Shown here in pieces: positions 39,701-52,007 of a stretch of DNA of 64,000 nucleotides. Under the pieces are notes generated by a model that did no database searches, was not told the DNA's origin, and saw nothing but the letters and a program-made list of their open reading frames with translations. The DNA is from Liolophura sinensis (Eukaryota > Mollusca > Polyplacophora > Chitonida > Chitonidae), in NCBI RefSeq assembly GCF_032854445.1, contig NC_088303.1:29889501-29953500 (forward strand), given 5' to 3'. A program made the translations under genes and the position numbers. Position 1 is the first letter of the stretch. The number at the start of each line of letters is the position of its first letter.

Positions 39701-41640
39701 TAATTCCTTATAAGCAGACAGGCTTTTCCAATATGTCACGTGATATAGAAATTTGTATGACATATCCGTGGAGCTTATCGGTATCTGATACTTGGACATG
39801 TGGACAGCATAAGCTGAGCTGAGGTCGCCCTGCAGATCGTGGGAATAATACAAGGTTTCGGGTGTGAACATAACAAGCATGTTTACACAAATATATGAGT
39901 AGTACGTTTAACGTGGTGTTCTTAGTTCAACTCAGCTGCTTGACAGGTATATAGTCCATATATATACAGGGCTAGAAACACCGCGTTCTTCCGTGAATTG
40001 ACCCCTGTGACGCAGTGTAACACGAGCGTGAAATAGGTCGGCGTTTTGTTGACGTCACTAAGTGACGTATTATGACGATATCACTCTATGTTAAAGCGAT
40101 GTGTATCATTTAGTCATAATGCTCCAGTGCACGTGTGTGAGATATAGCCTGTAACAAGGCACCGCATCCTGACCCAGAATAAATACCTGCGGCAGTGTGA
40201 CAGAAAACTTGAGTGGTGTAAAACAATTTCTATTTTGGGTTGATTTTTTTTTTGTCAAATGGCTGGCCGGAACATGCAAATTTGGTCGAGTCAAGAAACG
40301 GCCAATCGGCGATTTGTTCACTGAATTAGGCATAGACATCTCGACCCAGTCTGACAAACACGGCTAACTGACATTTATTTATAAAATACCTTAATATAAT
40401 CCATCCAACTGTCACAAATACATATGATTTATCTTTAAGAAAATCCCATCGAGATACATCGCATTCTGTGCAAGACAATGTTATGGTAATACAACAATAT
40501 GTTTTGTTCACTCATCTTTGCGCGTGCAGCTTTGCATTTAATTTTATGCAAGTTAGCCTAACAATAGTTACGTGGAAGCTCTCTAATCTGGCAGAAACAT
40601 TTATCAACGCAATGACAAAGTGGTGAAGATAACTTCTGTTATTAAACAGGCTTATTAGAGATCGTTAGCCTTATCTCGCGGAAGGATCTACATCCTGACG
40701 GCGCATTCACAAGCGTATTAATCTACTACATGGCACCGAGATCCTTACCCTACAGGCCTTACTCAGTGTAGGAGCACGCAGTAACGATATTGGCATGGAA
40801 TAACGTAACAGATTTGACACGTCTGCTACAGGGTTAAACTTAATTCACAGCCCCAGGACGTGTTATCCCTAAATTCTGAATAGCTCGCTATTTCTTGAAT
40901 TAACACACTAGACGGATCTTAAGCTGAACTAAAGGCGAAGCTGAGTAGATAAACTCTCATGTCACGACGAAATAACACCACTCTTTTACATCTGCTATGC
41001 CCACAACAATTATGCTGTTTTGTTGCTCTGAGATCTCCAGAGAGCACCTTCAAAAACACGAGAAAATCACGTATTGTTTACCTATGATGTTTACCAGTGC
41101 TTGTGGTTAGGTTTTCGTATGAACAGATGTCAACAAATAAAGGACTTAACCCGCTCTTGAATGGCGAAATTGTCCGGACTTTATATTTGGATTTCAGCAT
41201 AAATATAGATAAACACAAGGTAATGATGAATGAGCCTGTAGGTGCAAACGCCAAATATTAGCTTTCCGACCAATTTGTTTTTCGTACCAATACTAGGTTA
41301 GAATGGCTCAGATGGCCTTACACCAATATCTGTTAATCTTGACAACAATGTCCTTCCTACAGTTTGATACATTTGACTTTGAATTGATGTTCTCATTATT
41401 AACATCCAGCAGTATATACAGTTATGTAAAGTAAGAAAAAGCGTTATGTGCAGCCTCCAGTATCCACTACATCTTGTCCGCTTTGGTTACATAGATAACA
41501 GAACGTGATGAAATTTGTAATACCTCCCCTTGCCGTGGTGATAGGGTCTTGTAAATTGCTACTATTAAGCATTTACATGGACTATTAGAATAAAGCCTTA
41601 ACTAAGGTAAATTGACAATAGGCCGTATTCCACTAATTAC
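36731..41640. other. Non-coding, with one unexplained 177-codon open frame
   Basis: No repeat array and no gene I can name. A plus-strand frame at 36787-37320 (177 codons, hydrophobic N-terminal half, Cys/Asn-rich C-terminal half) is the longest open frame outside repeats, but it has no domain or splice support. At 40047-40075 there is a small cluster of CRE-like words (tgacgtca, gtgacgta, atgacgat). Confidence 0.35.
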
Positions 41641-41952
41641 GTGTGACCATTTGCCAACTATCACACTGTCGTCGCTGCTCTGGTTATACTCTCTATGTAG
41701 TACGCCTTCACCGGTTACGTGTAACCATTTGCCAACTATCACACTGTCGTCGCTGCTCTGGTTATACTCTCTATGTAGTACGCCTTCACCGGTTACGTGT
41801 AACCATTTGCCAACTATCACACTGTCGTCGCTGCTCTGGGTTTAGTCTCTATGCTGTACCTCTTCACCCGTTACGTGTGACCACTTACCAACGATCACGC
41901 TGTCGTCGATTTTCTGCTTATAATCTCAATCCTGTAGGCCTATTATACGTCT
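41641..41952 (+). repeat. 78-bp tandem repeat, ~4 units
   Basis: Units start at 41641, 41719, 41797 and 41875, exactly 78 bp apart. Each contains gtgtaaccatttgccaacta, tcacactgtcgtcgctgctc and ccttcaccggttac. The first three are nearly identical, the fourth diverged. 78 is a multiple of three, so open frames repeat a 26-residue motif on both strands; nothing else supports coding. The unit core also occurs in the dispersed repeats at 3.7 and 18.9 kb. Confidence 0.9.
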
Positions 41953-44466
41953 AATTATACTTACAAAGTCTATAGCATGATTATTCAGCATGGGACGTAT
42001 ATTGTCCTCTAGACTGAATCTTGTAGCTTCTTACTCCGGTAAACCACGCCGCTGGAAATGTCATGGCAGACTGAGAGTTACACCATTAAACCAATAGACC
42101 ATGTCGTCTCCATGCAGTCTTATTAGACACATCGTTTTGTTGCTAACATTTAGTGCGTTTGTTGTAATACAAAGCAACCGAGATCAGCTGAAGTAATGGG
42201 CCTCGTATTGCCCGTGATACTGTGTTAGCGTGGAACGGCATGCGACCATAACGAGCACGCTCCAACGACTTTGTAACACGTTTTACAGTACTCACTGAGA
42301 CCCGTTATCAGCTAGTTCCGAGGATTGTCGCTAGATATATTAAATTATTATAGTCAGTCGAAATAGATATACTTCTCATGTAAGACCATAACAGACGTTC
42401 GTCTTACTAGGAAAACTGAATGCTGAAAATGTGCTTAGCTGATTTTCATTGCCATATTTTAGTGTACATCAACGTATAAATACAATGCAGTCTTAATTTA
42501 ATTCGTCACCCATCTACAGAATGCATCTGGAGCACTTACTTCACCTTGGTTTATCAAGATACGCACAGCTGCAAAGTTAAGTCGACATCTGGCGTAGGAG
42601 ATATTTCATTTTCAGTGCCAAATTGAGAATAAAAATGTTTAAATTGATATCTGGTAAAAATAATACTGAACGTATGTAGTCAAGGGTATTAACGTTTATT
42701 TACGCTGCATACTTGAGTCTTACGCGCGTGTCTATGGGCATAGCCAGCTGACATGGTCTGTATGTTTTACTCCTTTGTTAACGCGGTCAGTTGGCCGTAA
42801 CACTTTCTATTGTGGAGTTCACGTGACCGATGTGATCCACTGACGTCAAACCGACGCCGGTAGCTGTGAACCGTGTCATTGTTAACATACAACGTTTATA
42901 TCATGGGAGAAGAGAGAAGTTAAGCTGAATTAGGGCTTTTATCTTTGATATACAGCCTACGGCTATCAGTATACTTCAAGCACAGCTCACTCTCCACAGC
43001 CTGTCATCTAATGGCTGGGTACGACCGTACGCTGTGCGTACGTCGTGCATTTCATAAACTGAATATTTCATGGAACGTCGATAAAATGCAAGAGCAGGTG
43101 AATACTACAGACTACACACCTCGCTGTCTGCATGCCGCCATATTGTCCAGAAACAGCGCAAATTTATTATATTCGAGTAGTTTATCACTTACATTTGCCT
43201 AGTAGTACGGAAAACCTGTGTCACCACAGATAAGGCCTCATTAATGACCTGTTTAGCTGCCCATGTTCCATTTAATATACCAGGGTTTGGCTGGTTATAT
43301 TTGTAAGTGTATATTAGGCTAACAGTATCGCAACATATGAAGGAGTCCAAGCTATTGCATTTCTCACTAAATCACAGATTCGATGTATTACAATATTATA
43401 CAGAAAATAGATTACGTTACAAAAACTAGACAACAGATATTGCATACATAATTTGAAGACGAGAAAAGTTGGTGTATTCAAATTGGATGTTCCACGCAAC
43501 CAATACCAGTGATATTAGAACACATGGTTACGGTAATAAAATGCAAAATCCAAGTCAGCAGGATCGTATCATCACTGCCCAAAGATAGTCTTACTTAACT
43601 GTAGAAATCAAGGTCACAAGATCAATGGCATTGGGCACGAGAGCAGGTAAAACGCAAGCAAGAATGAGTAGCCACGGTATTGGACTTTATACGTAAACAA
43701 TAGACAGAGATACAATAAAATTCGTGATAGCAAACGTATAAACTGATGCGCACGGTTCATGTCACGATTAAATAGGGCTTCGCTGTTCACTAACGTAAAG
43801 GAACGTAATGTAGTGATCATGTGAACAGCGCTCTCACAAATAAAGCTCACATCAAGATTTGCCAGGTTTGTAGTTTAAACTTTTTATAATTGCCTTGTTC
43901 AAGACAGCATTTCGCCATGAACAGCACGATATATGAGCGGAAGGTTGTTTTCATCAAAGAATGTAATACATCATTTACGCTAAGACAAACGTGTAAGGTA
44001 AAGAACTTCTCCGTGCTGCGATGGTGTAGAAAACCCCAAGGTTAAGGTTCATCATGTGTGAGAGAATGGCTCTCTTTATAATGAGGCCTCTTCTGGTCGC
44101 CAGTTCAGTTTGTACATCAACGGAATAAGCAAATGCTTCGAACTTTTGACTATACAGAGTACTTTCTTTTCCAGAGTATGCACTCGATTCTGACAGATAC
44201 AGGTAAGGTTTCACAGAGTACCTAGCGACACATTCGTATTTTTGAGATAGTCTGATACACTGCAGTTTTTCTTTAGGAGCAATTCAGCCACAGATTCACC
44301 AAGGGATACTAACTACTTCTATTTAACTCGCAGTAGAAGAGAAAATATTTTGAAAAAGATATGTTTGTACTATAACGGATGGGAACATTCGTTGACTTAG
44401 ATATGTGTGCGTATTACAAAGATTGCCAGACGTAAAACAGCGTTGTGTACACAACGATATGTATAA
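41953..44466. other. Non-coding
   Basis: No gene seen. It contains a perfect CRE octamer at 42841-42848 within a CpG-richer stretch (42720-43060). On the minus strand it would be intron downstream of the 44.7-kb exon. Confidence 0.35.
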
Positions 44467-44642
44467 CAAACAATGTCCACACTCCCACGTATAATAAACA
44501 ATGTTTACTCACGCGTGTAACAAACAACGTTCACACTCACACATATATAACAGACAATGTCTGCACTCACACATATATTTCCGACAATGTTTCCAGGCAC
44601 ACAAATATTCCAGACAATGTTTGCACTCACACTGCTATAACG
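44467..44642 (+). repeat. 30-bp tandem repeat, ~6 units
   Basis: Units of 26-30 bp built on gacaatgtttgcactcacac and atatataaca. It lies about 65 bp downstream (minus-strand sense) of the splice donor at 44706-44707, that is at the start of that intron. Confidence 0.75.
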
Positions 44643-44707
44643 GTAAACATAGCAGACATCCTTTACATGAAAATGCAATGCAGATATGGGCAAAGCAGGG
44701 TACTTAC

Positions 44708-44879
44708 GATGTGGACGGTGACACTGGTGCCGGCATCGTCACAGTTGTGGGCACGACTCCTGTTGGCACCACTCCGTTCGCCACATAGCTGACCACTTGT
44801 TTCTTCACAGGTTGAGATGACTCTGTCTCGATAACAACTGGCTCCAGCTTCATTCTTGCCAAATGTTCAAATCGGGCCA
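44708..44879 (-). CDS. Coding exon of an unrecognised protein, likely same gene as 2015-2262
   Basis: The exon is bounded by a polypyrimidine acceptor (a run of nine T, then acttgactgaatttag, AG at 44881-44880) and a consensus donor (exon ...ACATC, intron GTAAGT at 44707). It is 172 nt: two bases, 56 codons, two bases. The frame is open throughout and reads ARFEHLARMKLEPVVIETES, then SQPVKKQVVSYV, then a Val/Thr/Pro-rich segment ending PAPVSPST. Translation could start at the internal ATG (MKLEP...) or enter from an upstream exon. It ends in phase 2, the same as the exon at 2015-2262, so both could join one shared downstream exon. I do not recognise the family. The Val/Thr/Pro/Ser bias suits a disordered regulatory region. 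Confidence 0.6.
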
Positions 44880-46726
44880 CTAAATTCAGTCAAGTAAAAA
44901 AAAAGTGGAGGCTTTGAAAAAGTTTCCCGTTTTGGTCACCTGAAGCCTTGTGTTTAATTCAATTTGCCAAAGAGTGAGCAAGACTTAAAGTTGTAGACAG
45001 TAGCTTGTTCTCATACACTGCACTTTCGGGATGCAATTGACAGCTAACTGAACTGTACACCGAATACGAGAAACCTCTGGGGCAGGGCAACCGATCTCGT
45101 CACTGCAAATTCACCAATGCAACGTTGCAATAAGCACTTTTGCAGGCAGAGGAATGATGAACTGTCCACGTATGTACCAGCGAAGAATGTTAACAATATT
45201 TGGTGGTCAAGACCTAGTCTTGTAGAGTAGTTCACAATTTTGCTGCTGCCAATTTTTCCTTACTTTCTTTGAATACTCACTGAAAATGGACTGCACTAAA
45301 GATAAGAAACTGATGACACTTCACTGCAAGTGGGTTTACCTATAACTTCGCCAGTCTCGTCGCAATCCGAGTGTTGCCTAAGATCAGATAAGTTTGTTTA
45401 AAACCAAAACCTTGCAGACTGGAGAGGGCGTAAGGAGAAAGTCACCCGTCGGTATGCTTCAGTGGCCCGGGACCCTCCGAACAGCTGAGTATGGTGGGAG
45501 AGGACCGACTTCTTCAGCTGTGCTATGCAGGCCTACAAACTGCAATGTGACAACTAACTTGAACTACCTTGATATTCTCAGGCCCTTGCTCAGGTAGATA
45601 GTTAGGGATAAGGCAGTCGTGTACACTCGTCACTGAGTCCGAAATACAGTGTGCTCGAGCAATGCGAGCGGGCTTAAAATAAAATCCAAACTGATACACG
45701 CTGTTCAGCTATCGGCTTGCGGTTACCTCCACGTGTTTGCGATGGTGGCCAGTTCTACAGGTAAAACCGAGCTCTAATGCGGACATGTACGGCGTCTTCC
45801 TGAACTGAACCGCGTGGTCACACTGAAATTACTTTCGTCCAGTGCAGACCAAAGCTCGGAATAGGTAATGCGTGCCCTTAGGGCTGACGGACTACTAGTG
45901 GGTAACTGGGCACATGGAGACCATCTGAAATAGACTGATAACAATCACGTGACAAGCGACTATATCGTCTGCTTTTCTCATTTTATGCAGTGACAGGAGG
46001 ATGACAGATGAACTCGTCTCACGGTTCGATGGTTAAAGCGTTCTGGAATGGATACAGGTTGAACTGAAACAACTTTCTTAGACTTTGTTGCTGTTTATCT
46101 AAATAATATTGGGATGGCTTACCGCAACACATCGATTTGGTTCTAGAACGCAGTGAAATGTTTTCGGTGATTTATCACTGCACCAAGAAAAGTAACGACC
46201 TTCAAAAATAGAACAAAAATCTATTCTTAGTCTCGTCAGGTAACTCTTTACTTAACTTTGAAGCCTGGCCCCGACTGTGGGAGTAAAGGCCTGCATAACA
46301 GGTGAGAGCCAGGTAATAATTGCAGGTGAAACAAACAGATAAGTAAAACAAATACGTTCTAGACAGACAGTCATTCCCACACGAAGACGACAAGTCACGC
46401 ACATTTGGACACTTATCAGTCACGATGTTTCTGTATAGGGAACCGAAGATCAATCAGGTTAAGACTTTTACATAATTAGTTCAGAAATATACTTTAGGCA
46501 AAAGAGAAGAAAATAACGGATGGTAAAGTGAGTTAAACTAACCCAATAATAGTTAGTACATACATTGGTTAAATAGAAAGCTTTCAAAAGTTGCATTCTG
46601 TTAAGTAAGGATGCACCTAGTATTTGGATATCTGAGAACTAATGAACGTTTATGGTGAAAAATAAAACTTGAATGATCACGTCAATATTTTTAAACGTCC
46701 TTTTAAAGTTTTTTAAACAATATCCC
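44880..46726. other. Upstream flank of the 44.7-kb exon
   Basis: No clear exon. A possible 15-nt microexon exists near 45283 (acceptor ttcttatctttag, donor GTGAGT) but is too short to support. The 45380-45930 stretch is more CpG-rich than its surroundings and could hold a promoter for the minus-strand transcript. Confidence 0.3.
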
Positions 46727-47683
46727 AAAAGGACCTGGTATGGTAAGGCGGGGAATGAGCCCCGGTGCAAGAAACTGTGCACCTCAAGAAGCGATGACTA
46801 TAGCTGTGACTGACAGCTGCTGAGACACTCGTCTTTTTTCAATTCATTTACTGTTCTTTTCCTGTTACATGGCAAGCATGCGACTTATAAAGCTTCAAAC
46901 ATGCATTAAAGCAATGTTTAGGTCATAAAATCGAAAAATGGTAACCTGCTCCACTCACAGTGAGATATCTTTTTTTTGCGTTAGACACTGTTGACTGCGG
47001 AAGTCACTGCACCACAAATGTAAGCTTCTGAAAAATTCTTGGGCATGCAGCTACGCGCCAATCAATTAAATGCACATATAACAAATTTTCAGCCTTATAC
47101 TTACGCCACGCATAACATATCAATTTTAATGATAGCTAGATACCTTTACTCACACAAAAATATGTTGATAAAAAAAAAAAAACCAAAAGACAACCAAATA
47201 CAAAGATTCGAACTATTCCTAGAGGTGCAACCTATTTTTCATGGTACTTTGAATGATACCTGATAGGCACAAGTACGAATTTCACACTTGCCAAAATATA
47301 GCAAAGCTGACCACATTATAAAGTTTCTTTTTTACATATGCAAACAAACGTTAGCCAATACAAAACCTTGACAGCACGTAGAAATACACACATGAAAGCT
47401 TCATTAACGATATTTTTCAGGTTAATGGTGATCTTCATACTGTAAATTAAAAACACGCTGCCTCGTTTGAGGGAAAACTTGACGTTTTTGATAGAGAGTG
47501 CATTTTCGGCGGGTTATTACTAAACAACCATCTCTTTTATAGCCATGTAACTTTTATGGGTGATTCGACGAAGTTTTATACTTCTGATCTGGAAATGTAC
47601 AGTGTTCTGGGGTTTTGAAATTTGCACTTTCTTATCTTGCCTCCCTAGGGCCGATTCCCCGCCTTGCTGTACTGGATCCTTTT
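46727..47683. mobile_element. Terminal-inverted-repeat element, copy 1 (non-autonomous)
   Basis: About 957 bp. The left end (46727-46763: aaaaggacctggtatggt, then aaggcggggaatgagccc) matches the reverse complement of the right end (47650-47683) over ~36 bp with mostly transition differences. The interior is collinear with 52008-52872, with blocks such as cactgcaccacaaatgtaa, ctgaaaaattcttg, gaaatttgcactttcttat. No transposase frame. No target-site duplication I can define, so the superfamily is open. An A12-type run lies at 47169-47182. Confidence 0.7.
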
Positions 47684-49326
47684 AAAATCGTCACTTCACG
47701 AAGTAAAAATAATTTCGAAAGAAATCAGAACTTGCTGATATCACTTGCACTGCCCCTTAAGATTGTTTAACAATGTTTAATTTTAATGATTAAATGACAA
47801 TTTGATTTATATTTATCGAAAAAATGTAGAACACTGGGCTCATAAACAATGTGGTGTCCCGAATATTAAGGACTAAGCATCATCTATAAAAAAGGGCAAT
47901 GCATAACCTACTGTTTTAGGCCATACGTAAGTACCTAACGTAAGGGGCTATGTTTTTCCTAATGTTGGGATTATGTATCGGACACTGTTTCTGTGTCAAC
48001 ATCCCAGTGCGTCTCACAACAGGTACGTGTAATAAAATGCTTGTACCTACATTTTTCATGGCTTTCATATATAAGTTAAACTTAACTGCAAACTATAATC
48101 TGTTCTTGCCATGGATACCGACTCGCCTCGACGGAACATCGTTAGAGACGGATGGACGGCCACACGATAATGCTTTCTTGCATGATATATGCCCGAGGCT
48201 ACGAATAAAACTTGATTCTTATGCACATGTGAAGAGCACAGACTTGGATGAAAACAAGACATCCATTACTTAATGGATGCAGGGTAAAATTAACATATAC
48301 CCAGAGGGGAGCGGTTCTGTAGTAAGCTAGGTTTGCATTGTAGTCCTTAGGGTCAAAATCTTGTGCGGTTAAATTTACCAGTGAAATGCATATTTTTATT
48401 CTACTTTAAAATTTAAATGTGACCATGCACTTTTGCAGATCGCCATGTACGCATTTTGATATGCATGTATATTATATATCGCCGGTTTGAACCTATTTCG
48501 GCCTGTTACATTTCCCTATTATAATATGAGATAAACATATACCGCAAATATCACTAAATAATATTTAAAATAATATTTTAGTGTGCGTTTATGAAATAAC
48601 GTGTGGCACTTTTAACGAACAATTAGGAAAGCTAGTAAACAAAACATGAACAGCCGGAGTCAGATATAGGGCAGAAATAAGCTTTCATTATCAGGCTGTT
48701 CAAGTAACCATGTATGCATTAGTCGAGGACTGCTTTAGTTAGGCGTGTAGTGCACAATGAAGTTATTGACAGCTCTCAAGCACGTGGTATTATAGTAGCT
48801 GTATGTATGGATAATCCCGCTGTGCTGTACTAACAGGTATTTAAGCCACCTTTGTGTGTTTAGCACTGTTTTCCTACTAAGCTATGTGGTCTTGCCTGAA
48901 ATAATTCCAGAGGACTTTGACAATTAATCCAGTGGTAATCTTAAGCGGAAGCCAATAACTATTTTTCTACAATAGAGATTATCTTCGCTCATTTACAGTA
49001 TGCATTTTGTTTTTATTTTTCGATAATAGACGGTCGTCCTCGAAAGTATCTTTAGACATTTCACTATTTACTTTGTAGTAAGTGGATAACCACACAAGAT
49101 TTCTAAGTCACAATTATAAATACTTTTGGAGCAAAACAGCCTTATTTGGCAATCCACGTATCACCAACCCAGGTGATAAATTATGCAATCTAAGCTTCCG
49201 ACAGTATTATGCCACTATTAGCCATGACATCATTCTCCAAGTCGATAATCGTAAGATCCATTTCCAAAACAACGTGAAACACCACTTCCCAAAGGAATAT
49301 GTAGGAAATAAATATAAATATTTAAT
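47684..49326. other. Non-coding
   Basis: No supported gene. The 107-codon plus-strand frame at 47950-48273 opens with a hydrophobic stretch but lacks splice or domain support. Confidence 0.35.
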
Positions 49327-49525
49327 ATTTATTTATCTATTTATTTGATTGGTATTTTACGCCGTACTCAAGAATATTTGACTTATACGACGGCTGCCAG
49401 TGTTATGGTGAGAAGAAACCGAGCAGAGCGCGGAGGAAACCCACGACCATCCGCAGGTTGCTGTCAGACCTTCCCACGTACGGCCGGAAAGGACGCCAGC
49501 CTGAGCTGGACTTGAACTCACAGCG
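49327..49525 (-). mobile_element. SINE family A, 5'-truncated
   Basis: ATTT tail, gtattttacgccgtactcaa, gacttatacgacggctgcca, accatccgcaggttgctgtc, accttcccacgtacggccgg, ctggacttgaactcacagcg, then abrupt loss of the head. Confidence 0.85.
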
Positions 49526-50244
49526 AAATACTAAATAAAGTTGGTATCAAAGATATATGAGATAAACAGGCATCAGTTTTCAATAAAAAACAAAACAGCA
49601 GATAGCCTAAAAATGAGATCGAATTCAATTTTCAAATTCATATCCGTGTATGATTGATGTGACTTTGGGGGCATCATCCATTTGGAATTGTTTGTTGGGC
49701 ACTGGTTTATGGGATGGATATGAGTAAAAACAGGTATGGGTATGAAGAAAAAATGAGTTGTGCTGGATCGGTGTGAATAATAAAGCTCTTTGATAAATGA
49801 ATACAAAATATATTTGTAGACAGAAAACAAAATAGAGCGGATGGTCAAGTATGGGAAAATGAAAGTGCATTAATAGAATAGTCATATACCTGATCCTATA
49901 TCGGCAGTTGTTCGTCTGACTCTACAGACATGTGTTCAATGTTAACTTAACAGTCAACCGACACTAACACATGACAGACCAGGGCCTAGTTTCGCAAAAA
50001 TGCCGCACATGTACGATAATCGCACATATAGGACAATCACACGATAATAAAGACTTACAAAATATCGTACGACAAATGTACGATAGAAAATGTCTCACTC
50101 CACTTTGTGCAACTAGGCCCTGCAAATCTAAGTAATAAAATATCGCGCGTTTAGTGCTTATTCAGACGAGTTTCACGTTTGTTGTAAACATTTACATGTA
50201 CGTCCAAGCTCGGATATGTCAGATTATCCATGAGTGTGCAACAC
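49526..50244. other. Non-coding
   Basis: No gene. The words cgcacatgtacgataatcgc, acgataat and tcgtacgacaaatgtacgat recur at 50000-50095, a short palindromic patch. Confidence 0.35.
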
Positions 50245-50426
50245 AATCACTTAAGCCTCACACCAATGCGATCGCTGTGGGTTCGAAACCAGCTCCTTCT
50301 GGCTTCCTCTCCGGTCGTATCCGCGGATGGCCGTGGATTTCCCCGACCATAATGGTGTCCGCCGTTGTGTAAGTGAAATACTCTTGAGTATGGCTTATAT
50401 AAAACTCAAATCAAATAAATAAGTAA
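50245..50426 (+). mobile_element. SINE family A, partial head
   Basis: Begins within the head (taagcctcacaccaatgcga), box B gggttcgaaaccagctc, cttcctctccggtcgtatcc, gttgtgtaagtgaaatactc, tail caaataaataag. Box A region is missing. Confidence 0.8.
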
Positions 50427-50564
50427 ACAGCTCAAGGGAGGCTACTGGCGTCGTGTACTAATGTCCTCTGCATGGTGTTTCTCTAGTCATGTTTCTTTCG
50501 CGTGCAATGTGGCCTTCAGGATAGTTTAGCGTCATGCCTAATACACCTGATACGACACCTCACC

Positions 50565-51125
50565 CATGCAGTCTCCCATCTTCTAACAGTGACCATACAA
50601 GACCTTGTGAAAGAAGCGACCAGATATAGCACCTCATAGTCACCGTGTTCCTAAACTGAACGGTGAAGACATTGTTGTTGATTAAGACACCAGATATGAC
50701 AACTCATTTAATCCTCGTCTTCTAATGCTAAACCACCGAGTCCTCGTGGTAGAAATGTGTCACCATGCCAGAACACCAGATATGACACCTAATCCAGTCC
50801 TTGTTTTCTAACACTAAACCGACAAGGCTTATTGTTAAAATGTAGAAGCACATCAAAGAATCAGATATCACACCTCATCCAGCCCTAAACCGACAATTCC
50901 TATTGTTAAAATGTGGCAACTTGCAAAAGAACCAGATATGACACCTCATGCAGCACTTGTTTTGTAACACTAAACCGACAAGTCCTATTGTTAAAATGTG
51001 ACAGCATGCCAAAGAACCAGATATGACACCTCATCCAGTCCACGTTTTCAAACACTAGGCCGACAATTCACTGTGTTGCAGTGCTGCACCATGCCACAGA
51101 CACCAGATATGACACTTCACCCAGT
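50565..51125 (+). repeat. ~85-bp tandem repeat derived from a SINE segment
   Basis: About seven units, each opening with aaccagatatgacacctcat, followed by ccagtccttgttttctaaca, ctaaaccgacaagtcctatt and gttaaaatgtgacagcatgc. Spacing is 70-90 bp. The opening block is the 'gacaccagacatgacacc' segment of SINE family B, so a SINE body seeded the array. Confidence 0.75.
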
Positions 51126-51194
51126 CATTGTGGCAGAAGGATGGTTGTTGTTGTTGGACACCTGTACGACATTCGTTTAGAGCATTTTCTTGCG

Positions 51195-51365
51195 GCCGAA
51201 TCAGATGGTCTTTAACCAATGAGATCGAAGTTCGAATCCAGCTGGTGCACGGTCTGCCCTGGCTTTAAAATAGGAGGATTGTCAGAAGATTTGTCAGGTT
51301 CCTGGTAAAGGACGGTTCTCTCCAGACGCTCCAATTTCGTCCGATCACGCATGTATGATCTCCAC
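51195..51365 (+). mobile_element. Possible SINE remnant
   Basis: A box B-like gaagttcgaatccagctg at about 51226, preceded by a weak box A-like region (cagatggtctttaac). No repeat partner with high similarity in the window. Confidence 0.3.
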
Positions 51366-51404
51366 CATACGTGTTAAAACAAAGACTTTACAAAACGGTA
51401 CTTG

Positions 51405-51650
51405 CTGTTGCATCGCTTGTCGCTCAGCACTGAGAGCTTAGAGCAAGGAAACAAGACTGGTTGTCCCGGCGTCAGTATTATGTGACTGGGTGGGGTGTCA
51501 TGTCTGGTGACTTCGGTATGATATATCAGTGGCGACAACACTTTGACTGCATCTATTTGCCCTCCCACAAGAAGATACAGTATATGTACAAACACCTAAT
51601 GACTTTCCATCGCCATATGTACACGCCCAAGTATACATGCATACATACAT
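51405..51650 (+). mobile_element. SINE family B, partial
   Basis: Contains aagactggttgtcccggcgt, cagtattatgtgactgggtg, gggtgtcatgtctggtgact, tcggtatgatatatcagtgg and cctcccacaagaagatacag, matching family B in plus orientation. The tRNA head is degraded. It sits directly right of the array that uses the same family's sequence. Confidence 0.7.
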
Positions 51651-52007
51651 ACATTAGGTCAAAAGGTGAAATGAGGAGGATCAGAAATGTCCTCCGTATG
51701 AATGAGTCCGTAAAAGCTAGGCCAACGTCTACCACAGTGAAGTAAGTCAAACGAAGACAAAGTAAATAAAATTTCATTCAGGGTTAGACAACTGAGCTAA
51801 ACCCTACGTACATATTGGCTGTTTATGAACAGTGAAAACCCGTTCAGTATGGAGTGGTTTCACCAGTTTCTGAAAATTCAGTAATGTGAAACTTACCGCA
51901 TTTCACATGTACATGTATTGAGCGCTATTATGACACTGTATTAACCTACAAACAGTGTGTTTTTACAGTAAAATTTACAGACAGTTTGACCTGGTGAGGT
52001 GCACTTT

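Noticed and set aside
45268-45300. A 15-nt microexon upstream of the 44.7-kb exon
   Set aside because: Acceptor- and GTGAGT-like signals exist, but a segment this short cannot be supported from sequence alone.
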